DNA of 64,000 nt, taken from NCBI GenBank assembly GCA_024180945.1, contig JAKSGN010000003.1, positions 2,976,001-3,040,000 on the forward strand, read 5' to 3'. The position numbers and the translations under genes were made by a program. Source of the DNA: Macrophomina tecta. Lineage: Eukaryota; Ascomycota; Dothideomycetes; Botryosphaeriales; Botryosphaeriaceae. This document shows positions 1-13,019 of this stretch, piece by piece. The notes beneath the pieces are model-generated. The model was given only the letters and a program-made list of their open reading frames with translations, was not told the DNA's origin and ran no database searches. The stretch's first letter is position 1. Each line of letters starts with the position of its first letter.

Positions 1-2585
1 GCGGCTCGTGTCAGGATGGGTCGGCACAGAGATGCCGCAGAGGCTGCTCCTTATTCTCTTGGCGGCCTCTTGGCTCGGGGGCAGAAGGGAGCCCTTACTG
101 AGGCGCGTGTGGTCGCACTGACGGCGGGATGATGTGCTGGAATACCGTTGGCAGAGACGATCGGATGTGGCGCACGCGCGGACGGCGCAGGAAAAGAGCG
201 GAAGATAGCGCGCCCAAGTCAGGGCGTTTCACGTAGAGAACGCACCGGCAGAGCCGCTGTCCCCTTTTCCAGGCCCGTCTGCTGCCCATCCGAGCGAGGG
301 CCGGCTGCCGGGAGTCTGAGTGCCCGTTAGGCGCTGCGCTCCGCGCGCCTGAGGCGACGAGCGGGTGCAGCACGCAAAGCTGGGGGACTCCCACGCCATC
401 GTCGCTAAGCCCAAACTGGCGCCGCTGGGCCGTGGCTTGAGCAGAGCAAGGCAGGACGTCGGGGCCTGCGCCAGCATCCGTCGCGGGGCCTGGCGCCGGC
501 GCGCCTCTGCTGCGCTGGGAGGAAAGGCCTGGCGGAGACGCGCGGAGCCAAGCCAGCGAGCGCTGCGGAGGGAAGTGCCAGCCCGCGTTGAGCTTCGAGC
601 CTCTAGGCGCTTGGCTCCAGAGTGTCGTTGCTGGACATGTCACGGCCGGGCGGTTTTGGGACACAGTCCGCCGCACCCACGAGGGCCAAGAAAACCGCCG
701 ACTCAGCCGGCGCTGCTTCAGGGGGGGCCAGTGCTGTGGCGCCAGCGGCGTGGATCAGCGGCGCGCCGAATACAATAGGCCTGGTGCCACCAGGGGGGCC
801 AGCCCCGGCGGCGGCCAGGGCCACGGCCGTGGACAGGAACGAACGGGGAGCATATGACGACACTCGAGGACGGCGGCTGTGGGGGAGCACCGCGAATGGG
901 CAGGACAGCGCACAGCTGGCCGGCCAAGCTCGCGCGCGGCCAACAAGCTCACGGCCGCTTGGCGCGGCTGGCCCTGCGACTGCGAGCTGCGCGCCGTCCG
1001 CCTGCTCGCAGCGACGGGCGGCGATGTGGACGAGGTGCGCAGAGAGGGCGACGTGCAACGGCACCCTCACCGAATCACCGGGCAGCACTGCTCGATCGGC
1101 ACGACCAGTTGCCGCTTCGCGCTGGGTCCCGGGGGCGCTCTGGGGCTTGCCAAGGCCCAGCTGGGCTGCCGCAATTCCGAGCAGCGGCGTGCAGGCTGCG
1201 CGCCTGTCAGCCGCCCCTCCCACGCGCCGCATCAGGGCCAGGGACGCAGCAGCCTCACCACCGACAGAAGCTCGCGACAAGGCTGCCGCTGGCGGGGCGC
1301 CGCAACGCGCTGCTAGCCCGCTGGCAGGGCGATTGCCTGCTCCGACTAGGGCAGGCCCCCCTCCGCCCAGCCCGTCTTCTCCCCCCACGGAGCGTCGACA
1401 CAGGCCGCACCAATCCAGATGCTCGCGTGGGCGTGCAAACCTGGGGGAAGCGCCCAACAGGGTGACGCGTCCCTCTTGATTGTCTTCCTGTCCCAGACGC
1501 ACAACCTGACTGGCGGCCCCTATCCTGGCGACCTTCCCGTTTCTTGTCCAAAGGCAATTGCGACATCACCACACTCTGTCCTGTCGGCTTATCGTCAGCT
1601 CGCCTTCCTGTTGTTGTTGCTGCTGCTGCTGCTGACCGCCCGTATCCGCCTATCTCTCAGCATGACGCTGCTTGCGGATCGCAATCGGTGCGTGCCTGTA
1701 AGCGAGCGCCACCGCGGACATTCCGCCGCTTGGCGGCTATACTCGCACACTGATCTTGGCCCTGCTCCGGGGGCTGTGGTGCTGCTCCCCGGAATGGCCT
1801 CTCAGCCCTGTACTGCATATGCCGATGATCCGGCTGGTGCCAACATGCATTGCTGCTTAATTTGTTTGGCGACCTCTGCTGCCATGCAGACGGGGGCCTG
1901 CCCTGACCCGGTGACATGAAGACGCTGGCTTGTGGGGAGCAAGCTCGTAACCTGGGGAGCTGGGAGATTGGATACTCTTCACATCGCCGGAACTATCCCA
2001 CCTGCTCCTCCGCACGGCCCCCGCGGACTTGAGTGTTTAGCCGGCCTGCGCAGTTCCGTATTCGTTTTCGTGGACTTGTGCATCCTCCCTGGGCTTCCGT
2101 GTAGTTGGTGTTGTTGTCCAGGGATGCAAACAGAGAAACAGCAACGGCTTGGCCGAACAGCATGTTTCGCACGGCATCGTCTTCCGTCTTGACCTTGTAC
2201 AGTTTCTCTTGGCCATCCTCGGGACGGTCCGCGTGCAGGTGACGGGTTTCCGCCCTCGCAAGAGAGGCGGCTGGGCAATTTTTCCCGGAGAGCTGCCCTC
2301 ATTTCCATCAAAAACACCGTTCAGGGCAGCCGACAGGGTGCCGTCCCCGCACTTCCTAATGACGTACGGTTCGTCCCGCAGAACTAAGCGTTTGCTTTCG
2401 CTCGACTGAAACGAGCACGACACTCTCCCACGGCATCACGAAATCGCCTGCATCTATCTCTGAAACGCAATCCAAGGGCCTGAAACGCCATTTCTCGATT
2501 CATAGAACGCAGCGCTCCTCATTTCGCCGAGCTTGCCCAAAGCCGCATAGCCGTGGTCCCAGTTCGAAACCGGTCCCTCCGCAAT
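1..2585. other. GC-rich intergenic block, no supported gene
   Basis: Roughly the first 1.5 kb is strongly GC-rich, so long open frames occur in several frames on both strands at once (for example 603-1502 minus against 622-1479 plus). None shows a recognisable domain, a conserved motif or an intron/exon structure. The translations are rich in Ala, Arg, Gly and Pro, as expected for random GC-rich DNA. From about 1.5 to 2.58 kb the composition is more ordinary and probably includes the promoter of the SDR gene. I see no tRNA and no obvious TATA element. Confidence 0.5.
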
Positions 2586-3833
<1,248 letters not shown>

Positions 3834-5870
3834 GCATGTGGCGCACGTGAAGGACGGTGAAGCGCCAGGAAAAAGAAACCCCCGTTGGTTCTATCCCGCC
3901 TACTGTTTGTTGGAACACCACTTTCGAGTGAAAGAGAGTCTTGTCAGCTTTTCGGCAACGGCGCGACTGCTGATGACGGGGGTCGAATCTGCTGCGCGGC
4001 GGTCACCGATTTCCCCACAATGTCTACGCTCGGAAGATTGCTCCAGCATTTCGAAATCTTGAATCAAGCCTCGCCTCTGGGAGCGGCAGGTATAAGGCAG
4101 GTAAGTTGCTTATTGAGATTGTCTCCGGGGAAGTATTCGTGGACCTTCTTCCGGATGAACAGCTGGTTTTACTCTTACACAGCTCTTTCTCTCTCTCTGT
4201 CTCTCTGTCTGTCTTTGCATACCTCATGAACACAAAGTCACTCGTTCTAGCCAGTTATTTGGCTATTGTACACGTGCACAATATCAACTCTTTCACACAT
4301 TGGAGCCCGGATTAATTGTAAGAGTTGTGTCGATATTGTCCTCACGGGATTTTCCAGCGCCTCGGGCTCGTGCCTATTCCGGAGATTCTCGTATATAAAA
4401 CGGCAACACCATACGTAACGACCTCTCCTCGCGCTTCCATGGCAGAGGAACACAAGTGCTTTCGGCTCGGAAGTGCATTAACATGGACAGGAGAATAACT
4501 TTTGGCACCTTTATACCCCACAGCCGAGATGCACAAGTGCGGCCGTCTTGTGTAGACACACTGCCTCCCAACGCAGGTCGCGGTGGAGAGTAAAGACGCC
4601 AGTCATGCATGTTGGCAAGACTCAGCAATATCGCGTGATGCGGGGGTTTCTAATTAACTTTCATGGATACTGAGCGCGATTGTTCTTTCTGGCTAAACTT
4701 TGGCTGGCCTGGCTGGCATCCTTGCCGAGATATGATAATTCGTGCATTCAAGGCCAAACCTAAGGGGCGCGAGTATCATCACCGTATGTCGACTACTGTG
4801 CGCAAACTCGCCGCGGAAAGTCAAGATTAGCGTTCACCATCTCTTAATAAACGCAAAAGTCAGGAACCAGCGCATCGCTCACCATTTTAAGCAGTGGACA
4901 AAGCTCAAACAGCACGCCTCGGCCACCACACACTCGCGTACTCATGAGCACGAGCGAGATAAGCCCGGCCTTGGCTATCGTCACTTGCCTCTTTAGTTTT
5001 AGTCAGCGAGCTTTGTCGCTCCTGCTTTTCCCCGGACTTATCTATACGAGTGCCAGGCTTGGTATTGCGATTTCCATTATTGGGATGCCCTACGGCTGCC
5101 GATCGTGCCGGGCGGTGGAAGGCTCATGGTCGGTGTGTTTGCGGGGATAAGTGGGATGGCGCATGCGTGCTTTGGAACATCAGTCATGTGCGGAGGCTGG
5201 AGATCACGTGGTCTGTGGATGCTCTGGGTGTGGTGGGTTTCTTGGAACTTTTAATGGCGGTCGGTTCATCACCTCGATACGTCTTCGTGGCCACAGTATC
5301 AGTGTCTGAGTCGCTAGTTTAATTAACCAGCGGACTGTTCGCAAGGTTGCAAGACTATTGGTCCAGCGTTGGGGTCTCGGTGCGTCACTGCGCGTCTCCG
5401 CCTCGAAATGCAGGAGCACACCCAGTGTTGAAAAAAAAAAAAGAAAAAAGAAGTCAATCAACAAACGGTAGCTCATATGCTCCAATATGCTGACGACATG
5501 CTACATGGGATTGGTCGGACGAGTGGGACTGCTTTCAATTTTTGGGGGCTCGATTGCTACTGCAAGGACCCAATTAACCGGAGTGCAGGCCAGAGGAGCC
5601 TGGGGTGCGATTTGTTGCGACGTGTGCTGCCTTGATGAGTGCATGAGAGCCTGAACAGCTTCAGAATATGTCGGTTCGGCGCTTCCAAGTCCGACAAAAG
5701 TAGGATGAAAGCGAGACGAATCGGAAGCGGAAGCGGCGCGCCCTGTTGTCAACCGAACGAATCCTGCCAAAACTTCAATCCAAACCTTTGCAAACACCTG
5801 CACACTCATCAACCACGTCAAGGCACGAAACTGCTTCGTTGCCAGTCGAACAGAATTCACTCGTGCAAAC
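3834..5870. other. Intergenic region with simple repeats
   Basis: No coding region is supported across about 2 kb. It contains a CT-rich stretch at about 4183-4213, a TATATAAAA element at 4391-4399 with no recognisable gene next to it, and an A-rich run at 5431-5449. Short open frames show no domain. The last few hundred bases probably hold the serine dehydratase promoter. Confidence 0.5.
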
Positions 5871-7146
5871 ATGACGGTCTCCGAAGTGCGTCAATTGGAA
5901 TTACCCACCAACCAACGCCCGTGGCGAAGCACGCCTCTCATCGAATCAGTCGCCCTCTCCAAAGCGGCAGGATGGTACAAGACCTCACAAACATCCCGAC
6001 GCCATCACATGCTGACTCAGAAAAGCAGAGTGTTCCTCAAACTCGAGAACCTACAGCCCTCCGGATCCTTCAAATCTAGGTATCAACCCCCACCTCCCCA
6101 CCCCAAGCCCCCGTCACCCACCACCCACGTGACGTCACCAACCACAACCCCGAAAAAGGCACTGACACCCTCACAGAGGCATCGGCAACTACATGACCCG
6201 TCATCTCCTCTCCCATCCCTCGCCCTCCACCGTCCACTTCTACTCCTCCTCTGGCGGCAATGCCGGCCTCGCCTGCGTACGTTCTTGCTCCACTCCCAAA
6301 CACACACCCCTCTACCCACCTTCTCAAATCAATCCCCTCCCGTCTAATTCATTTCTCCGACAGATACACGCCGCCAACACCCTTCACCGTCCGTCCACCA
6401 TCGTCGTCCCCCTCTCCACCAAGCCCCTCATGATCGCCAAGCTCCGCGCCGCCGGCGCCCATGCCGTGCTCCAGACCGGCGCCACCTGGGCCGACGCCGA
6501 CCGGCACCTGCGCTCCGAGCTCCTCCGCGACAACCCCGCTGGCGTGTACGTGCCGCCGTTCGACCACCCGGACGTCTGGGCGGGCAATTCCACCCTCGTC
6601 GGGGAAGTGGCGGCGCAGCTGGAGGCGGAAGGGGTGCGGGAGGGCGTGCCCGCGGCGGTAGTCTGTAGCGTGGGAGGCGGGGGGCTGCTGAACGGAATCT
6701 GCGAGGGCGTGGAGGCGAAGGGATGGTTTGGGAGGGGGGCGACGGTCGTGGCGGTGGAGACCAGGGGAGCGGAGAGTCTGAACAGGAGTGTGGAGAGCGG
6801 GGAACTCGTGACCTTGGAGGGGATTACGAGCATGGCGACGAGTCTGGGCGCGACGAGGGTGAGTGAGCGGGCGTTGGCGAATGGACTGAGAGAGGGGGTC
6901 AGGTCGGTGGTGCTGGGGGACGGGGAGGCGGCGATGGGGTGTTTGAGGTTGGCGGATGAGGAGAGGCTGTTGGTGGAGTTGGCGTGTGGGGTTAGTGCTG
7001 CCTTATGTTTTGGCGGGAGGTTGGAGAGCGCGATGGGGAGGAGGGTGGGGAGCGAGGAGGCGGTGGTGATTGTGGTTTGTGGTGGGAGCAATGTCACGGT
7101 TGAGATGTTGGCGCAGTGGCGGCGGGAGTTTGGGGATGTGGAGTAA
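5871..7146 (+). CDS. L-serine/threonine dehydratase (PLP-dependent)
   Basis: Catabolic serine dehydratase of the fungal Cha1 type, converting L-serine (and threonine) to pyruvate (or 2-oxobutyrate) plus ammonia. I infer four exons: 5871-5974, 6026-6079, 6177-6276 and 6364-7146, giving 346 residues. The fold-type II PLP lysine lies in PSGSFKSR (Lys51). The phosphate-binding SSSGGNAG loop is near residues 76-83, and a Gly-rich GGGG loop follows. Intron 1 is only 51 nt and ends in an AAG-CAG tandem acceptor: use of the AAG site gives the family's AAGCRVFLKLEN sequence, while CAG would create an immediate stop. Left unspliced it remains open and would add 17 residues. Introns 2 and 3 are conventional. 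No targeting signal is seen, so a cytosolic location is likely. Confidence 0.92.
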
Positions 7147-10100
7147 CTGGTTAGTTGAGAAGCATGTAAGCCGTTCAATGGCTCATCCCGTTCATCTCCT
7201 ACAAGACGTCAAAGAATATAGACCCGCAATCTCAAAGACTCATGAGCGTAGACGATCCAGGGGCCACGTGGGGCTTCTTCGCCACATATACTTGTAAAAA
7301 GCTATTGATCTATCAATTGACATCTTGGGCGAACCTGGCACATCCCATGCACGCGCTTAGCTATGTGCTCCTCGCTTTTTAAGCGACCAACGAATTCACA
7401 GCTCGACAGACTATTCGTCTTCTTCTTTCGCAGGCGCCAACTTCCTCGTAAAGGGTGAAAAGCTGGCGGCGAGTGTCTTTCATGAACTGGCCCTCCGACA
7501 AAGTTCGCCTCAGTCACCACAAAGCACCGTCCGTCAAGTGCCTAGGCACTGTCCGCAGTCGCCGGACACCACCACTACCCACTGCTAACCCAAAACCATT
7601 GTCGAGGCCCCACATTAGAACGGTGCGAGCTCAACACGTCTACCCAGAGCTTTGATACCCGGATTTATCTCCGAAAACGACCAAAAGCCCCCAGAAGCCA
7701 GCGCAGGCCCAGCATCAACGGTTCCGACACCACAATCTCGCACCTGCAACACCACCACTGCTTCCAGAAGCCCGGCTAATGCGGCATTTTACTCTAAGAG
7801 AGTGAAACGTCTCCTTTCTATCCTGCACGATAGTGCAATATGAAACGTAGGCGGGAAGACCTTCAGATATTCTCGAATGAGTGTTTCCGGGTTTCAGACT
7901 TGTTTAGTCGGGTGCTTGGTGGTGCTGACGTGGAGGTTTCGCTAGGCGTCAAGCGCCGCGGACTTGGCGGGATTGGTGGCGTGCGGCGGTATATGCCGGG
8001 TGCAGTTGTCAGGCGAAGGGTAGAGGAGGTCTGGATGCGCTGGCATGTGCCGAGATGGAGGAGTAACAGAGGAGGTCGGGTGTGAGCGACGTTATTTGGA
8101 GGTTTTATGAGCCATACCAGTCAATGTTCGGGAATGACAGGAGCTGAAAAAAAAAAAAAAAAACATTTCCAACTCTCCAGCTAAGGAAATCGTTGACAAC
8201 TCACACCTCTTGGGGTGTTCCTGGCGTCTGCTCCCCGCTGGCTGGAGTCAATGCCAAACTTGAACCTTTCAAATGCTATACATCAGCATAACCATGGAAC
8301 GCTGCTGTCCATGACGGTGTTTGATCACCATCGTCAAGCGTTCCTCTCGATCACTTCCAAGGATGTGGGTAAACCATCACGGCTGCCATGTCTGAGTGGA
8401 GCATGCCGTGGCCTGGCTATCAGTTAAAACTCATGAGACTCGCGACCTTCTAGAGACGGCGGACAGAGAAATTTGTGCTCTGTGCTTCTTTTTTCTTTTT
8501 TTTTTTTTTTTGAAAAAAAAATAAGAAGGTACCACCACATACTCCATTGTCGAGGTTGGTCAGTCGGTCCAAATAAGAACCGCTTTCTCTTGAAGCTTCG
8601 ATAGGTCGATCACATGCCCGCGCTCTTTCCAGCCTGTATGCACTTACGACAAAACTGTACACTTTCTGTGTCAGATTAGACCGTATAGAGCTCTCACTAG
8701 CCACGAAAGCAAGGAGCATACACATGGAGACTGAAAATCAAAAGTATGTGCATGAAAAAGGAGTGATGGAGACAATCCCGAGACGGCTGCTTCAATTTTC
8801 AGGCTTTAGGTTTCCTACACCTCATACGCCAACCTGCTACGTAACTCACACAAGGTATTGTTATGGAAGTACTGTGAGTAAGAGCCCGCAATGTTACGAC
8901 TCTTTGGTCCGTAGTCTTCGCCGCTGTGAACTTCCCATCTTCGGTATCCATCATTCGCTGTCGGCTAGAGACATCACGTCCGAGGAACATTAACAGAGCA
9001 TGATTCAGCCCGGCGAACCCGGCATTCACGGCTTCGAGACAGCGACATGCAACAACACAAAGTCGCCAAGAAGAATTTTGTCGGAGCATTCGAACATTGA
9101 CACGCCCAAAGACGAGCCGGCTGACGATCTGCCGGGAGGACGTGGGTTGAGGAGGAGGGAGGAGGAGGTTTATCTAAAGAAAAGGACGTGCTGGACGCAA
9201 TTAAACCCGCAACTTGTAAAAGTCCTCCAATGGCCGAAAAGACTGAGAACCACGTTCGACAGGTGATCAGGCTCCGCGGTGGAAAACGCATCTACTATGG
9301 CATCATAGGCTCACAGACCTACCAAAAATAGTAGACTATCATGGATCTTCCAGCAATTAGAGTCCGGAGTATATGAGGCGACTGCCTGTATCGACGGCGG
9401 ACCGCTGTGGGCGCAGCAGTACTCCTCTTTTCCTCGGCTACACCGATTTTGATTTCTTGCGATATAAGCCAGAGCAGAGGAAGGCATCATCGAAGCAAAT
9501 GACCACCTCACTATTATCAATGATCAAGGATGCGTCTTATTGCTATGCATTGGCACCGGCTATCAGCTATGTGGCCTGATGATGCCTATCAACGCAAAGC
9601 TCCGATGAATGTAGTGTCAAATTTCTAGAACGAACGACGAAAATGCGAAGCGGCAGTTTGGAGCTAAGCATGAAGACTCCACAGTGATCGTTTCTTCTTT
9701 CCAACATGACAAAAGAGACCAACAGTCGGGTGTCTATTCCTAGTACAAATCCACTTTCCAAAACTGATTGCATGTCCATCAAAGAGGAAGGACGACCAGA
9801 AGCTCGGCCTCTATATCCCCGCTAATTAAAAGATATAGTCCAGAAACAATGTTTCACCTTAGGTGCATGGCGTCATATAATGATAGCAGCCCAGTCGCAG
9901 GTGGCTCTACATGCGCGTCTAGTGACCCTCGATGGCACATATAACCCCGCACAGGGTCAGATGTCTAGATGTAGCACGAGAGGCGGTGATCGATCTTCGA
10001 GAGAGCTTGGCCAAAATGATCAACCGGTGTCATGAGTTATCGTATTCAAATGTCAAGATGTAAGGCTCCCTCGCTGTACACCTCCCATCAAATGCCACGA

Positions 10101-10554
10101 TTTCCTTACGCTGTACGTTGCCTCGGACAGAGTCCTCCTGAAAGATACGGAATCACCACATCTTCGTTCTTACCCGTCCTTCCTCACCGGTCCCCACATC
10201 TTCATGACTTGAAGCGGTAGTATTGAGGCAAGAGAAGACTTTTTATTTCTTTCATCTCCATCTCTCCACCCTAAATCCAGTTCATCTGATCTTTTTGGTA
10301 TATCCAACACAAACAGCCGCCAAAGACATTTCTGCCAACGATCAGCCAACCCCCATTCGTACGCTCGTTTGTTCATCGCGCAGAAAGTACGCGTTAAATG
10401 CTTCCAACCCAAATATGAAAGATATCACAAGCGCCAAACTCCATTATGGATTTTCAGAATCGCCATTCAGACCCCAAAAAATAGTCGCCGCATATGAGAC
10501 AATATTTCGTAATTCACTGTTCCTCTCATTCACCCATATTCCCCAATGAAGCGT
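7147..10554. other. Gene-free region, 3.4 kb, with homopolymer tracts
   Basis: No open frame here has recognisable domains, and none can be extended by plausible splicing. Notable sequence includes an A17 run at 8147-8163, and a T-rich run followed by an A run at 8489-8521 that could fold back on itself. Part of the left end will be the 3' UTR of the serine dehydratase gene and part of the right end that of the convergent cystathionine beta-lyase gene. Confidence 0.5.
8489..8521. repeat. Poly-T/poly-A foldback tract
   Basis: About 23 T residues, interrupted by a single C, are followed by one G and then 9 A residues. The adjacent complementary runs could form a short perfect hairpin. It may be a pair of opposed A-tails or a simple replication-slippage product. 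Confidence 0.9.
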
Positions 10555-12112
10555 TTACTGCTGTCCCTGAGCAGGCGCAGTGCCCGCAGCTTCCGGCTCC
10601 TTAAATCCGTCAGCGGCAATCTGCTGGCCTTCCGCGGTGCCTTGTGTGGCGGGGTCGGTTGAGTTGAGAGCGGAGATGCCGTTCATAGTGACGTTGACAG
10701 CGCCGGCTTGGACAAGCTATGAGATGTAATTAGCATCGTTGCTTTGCAGCCCTAGGTCAAAAGAGAATCGCAGTGAACACTTACCGCCCTCCGCAAGTCA
10801 TCAACGAGGTCATCAGGATCCTCAATACCCACACAAAGCCTGATAATATCCTCAGGCATGTTCCTCTCCGCGCGTGTCTTCGCATCGATACTGGCGTGAC
10901 TCATGCGGCAGGGCATGCTGATCAGCGAGTTCACGCAGCCGAAAGAAACGGAGATGGCGTAGAGCCTTGCGCTCTCAACAATTCGCTCGCTGAGCTCGAT
11001 GTCGCCGGTCTCAAACGACAGAACGGCGCCGGCGCCCCGGGCCATGCTCCAGTGCAGATCGTACTGTGGGTGAGACTTTAGACCGGGGTAGCGGACACGG
11101 AAGCCGGCTTCGTTCTGGAGGAACTCCGCAATGCGCTGGGCGTTGGACTGCTGCTTCTCCATGCGCACGCCGAGCGTCTTGATACCGCGCATCAGCAGCC
11201 ACGAATCGAATGGTGAGAGACCGCAGCCGGATGCATTGATTGTGAAAAACAGCTTATCGCCGAGGGCGGCATCGTTGACGGCGAGGACACCCGCCATCAC
11301 GTCGTGGTGGCCAGAGAGGTACTTGGTACCAGACTCGTAGACAATGTCAGCACCGAGATCGAGCGGGTTCTGCAGGAGCGGGGAGAGCATGGTGTTGTCG
11401 ACGGCCACGATGGCTGCCGGGTTGGCATTGTGGACTGCTGACGCGATGGTGGGAATATCGACGATCTTGATCAGCGGGTTCGTCGGTGTCTCGAGGAGGA
11501 CCATGGAGGTCTTTGAGCTGACGACGGCCTGGACCGCAGCAGGGTCTGTTGTGTCGACGTGGTGCACGATGATGCCGCCATTCGTCGAGAGGTACTTGAG
11601 GAGACGGTTGGTACCGCCATAGAGGTCATCACCTGTTATGACCTCGTCGCCAGGCCGCAGCATGCGAGTGATAACGTCCAATGCACCCATGCCAGACGAC
11701 ACGACAAGAGCGCGCCGTGCGTTCATGATCTTGGCGAGGTGTCGCTCGAGGTGGGTGCGCGTGGGGTTGCCGGAGCGTGTGTAGTCATACTCGCCGCCGC
11801 CGCTGCCAGAGTCCTGCTTGAATGTCGCGGTCTACGAGAGAAGCACGATTAGTATGTGATTCGGTATGCCGGCGCTGCTAAGCAAGGCTTGTCGCGACTG
11901 CGGAATCTTACCTGGTAGATTGGTGTGCTTGAAGCATTGTACTGATCGTTGCTCTCCGTGTATACCAACTCGGTCGCAAGAGCGTACTTGCGGCCAGTGT
12001 GCGGGCTGCTAGGTGCCGGACTGGGAGGCAGATTGTGGCCGTCAAGGTCGACGGTTTGCATGGCCTTGCCCAACGGGCCGGTCTTCTTGGAAGCGTCGTT
12101 TGGAGCTGACAT
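10555..12112 (-). CDS. metG: Cystathionine beta-lyase
   Basis: PLP-dependent Cys/Met metabolism enzyme, 469 residues in three exons: 12112-11912, 11831-10785 and 10716-10555. It should cleave cystathionine to homocysteine, pyruvate and ammonia in methionine synthesis. Diagnostic features are the Tyr-Arg pair in YDYTRSGNPTR, the DNTMLSP strand, and the Schiff-base lysine in ESGTKYLSGHHDV (about residue 237). The C-terminal exon encodes a low-complexity Ala/Gln/Pro tail ending APAQGQQ. The joins are phase 0 throughout and the splice sites are strong. I prefer beta-lyase over cystathionine gamma-lyase or synthase from the HHDVMAG and CGLSPFDSWL segments and the fungal-type N-terminal extension. 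That choice rests on recalled family patterns and could be wrong within the family. The neighbouring serine dehydratase also yields pyruvate and ammonia, but the two are 3.4 kb apart and convergent. Confidence 0.9.
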
Positions 12113-13019
12113 TGTTGGCGGGCGGGCGGGCGGATGAGAAGAGCTAAGACTTCTGACTCGGAACGGGTGGCAGGGGGAGTATGGAGGGAAAAGACTCTGA
12201 GGCCGACGAAGATGGCCTCAATTGATGGGAGAGGTGCAAGTGGTGTTGTGGCAAGGCGAAATGTGCGGTGAGAATGGGAGGTTGTGTCCAAGAAACGGCG
12301 AGCAGTAGATTGGAGGGAGGGTCTTCGGAAGCTGCAGGTACGTTGCCGGGCTGGGGTGGAGCACAAACCGTGGGGTGCAACGCGAAGACTCATTCTTTGC
12401 GATGGCGTCAGATCTCTCGCCGCTCATTCGCTCCGAAGTCGGTCGGCGGCTTCCTCCCGAAGTCGTGGCCGCGTTTTGTCCCACCAGCGCGTCTCTTGAC
12501 ATGCTGCGAATTATACGATCATTGAAGTCGATGTTGCCATTGACACGGTCGATTTATCAGTTGTCATTGTTGGTTACACCGTGCAGCGTATATCAGGTCA
12601 ACTGTTACTGCTCCTATACTACCCCGGTGCTTCGCATGCTAAAGAGCAAGTCGAGGCTGCAAGAAATTTGGCAATCTGCCCATTTCACAAGGATTGTCGG
12701 ACGTATCCGGAATAAGAGGGAAATAAGTTGCCTAGTGAGAATTCGATCCGGCATTTCTCTGCTATATCTATTATCCGACCCCACAACCTCGAGGTTTCGG
12801 AAACGGCGCGAGAAAGTTTAGTATTTGAAATTTACTGCAGCGCCGTACTGTTACTACAGACTCCGTACCACCCATTATTCGAAATATCCAAATACGCCAA
12901 TCCTGCTAGCACTGCATACAACGTTCGCGAGAAATGTATGCCGTGATCCGTGACCAGTAGGTCCGTAGAAATAAAGATGAGAACATCAGAAAGCGGTATG
13001 GTGAAATCCAGGCCTAAAA
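12113..13019. other. Intergenic, 0.9 kb
   Basis: This holds the presumed promoter and 5' UTR of the cystathionine beta-lyase gene and the 3' region of the DUF2415 gene. Overlapping short frames on both strands lack any conserved motif. I see nothing else supportable. Confidence 0.5.

Noticed and set aside
603..1502. 299-codon minus-strand frame and its plus-strand partners
   Set aside because: GC-rich DNA open in many frames at once; no domain or conserved motif.
3985..4000. tRNA-like TTCGAATC box
   Set aside because: No matching acceptor, D or anticodon stems could be drawn around it; the same holds for a TTCGAT near 12740 and 47731.
4391..4399. TATATAAAA promoter for a gene at 4.4-4.7 kb
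   Set aside because: No coding sequence with support follows on either strand.
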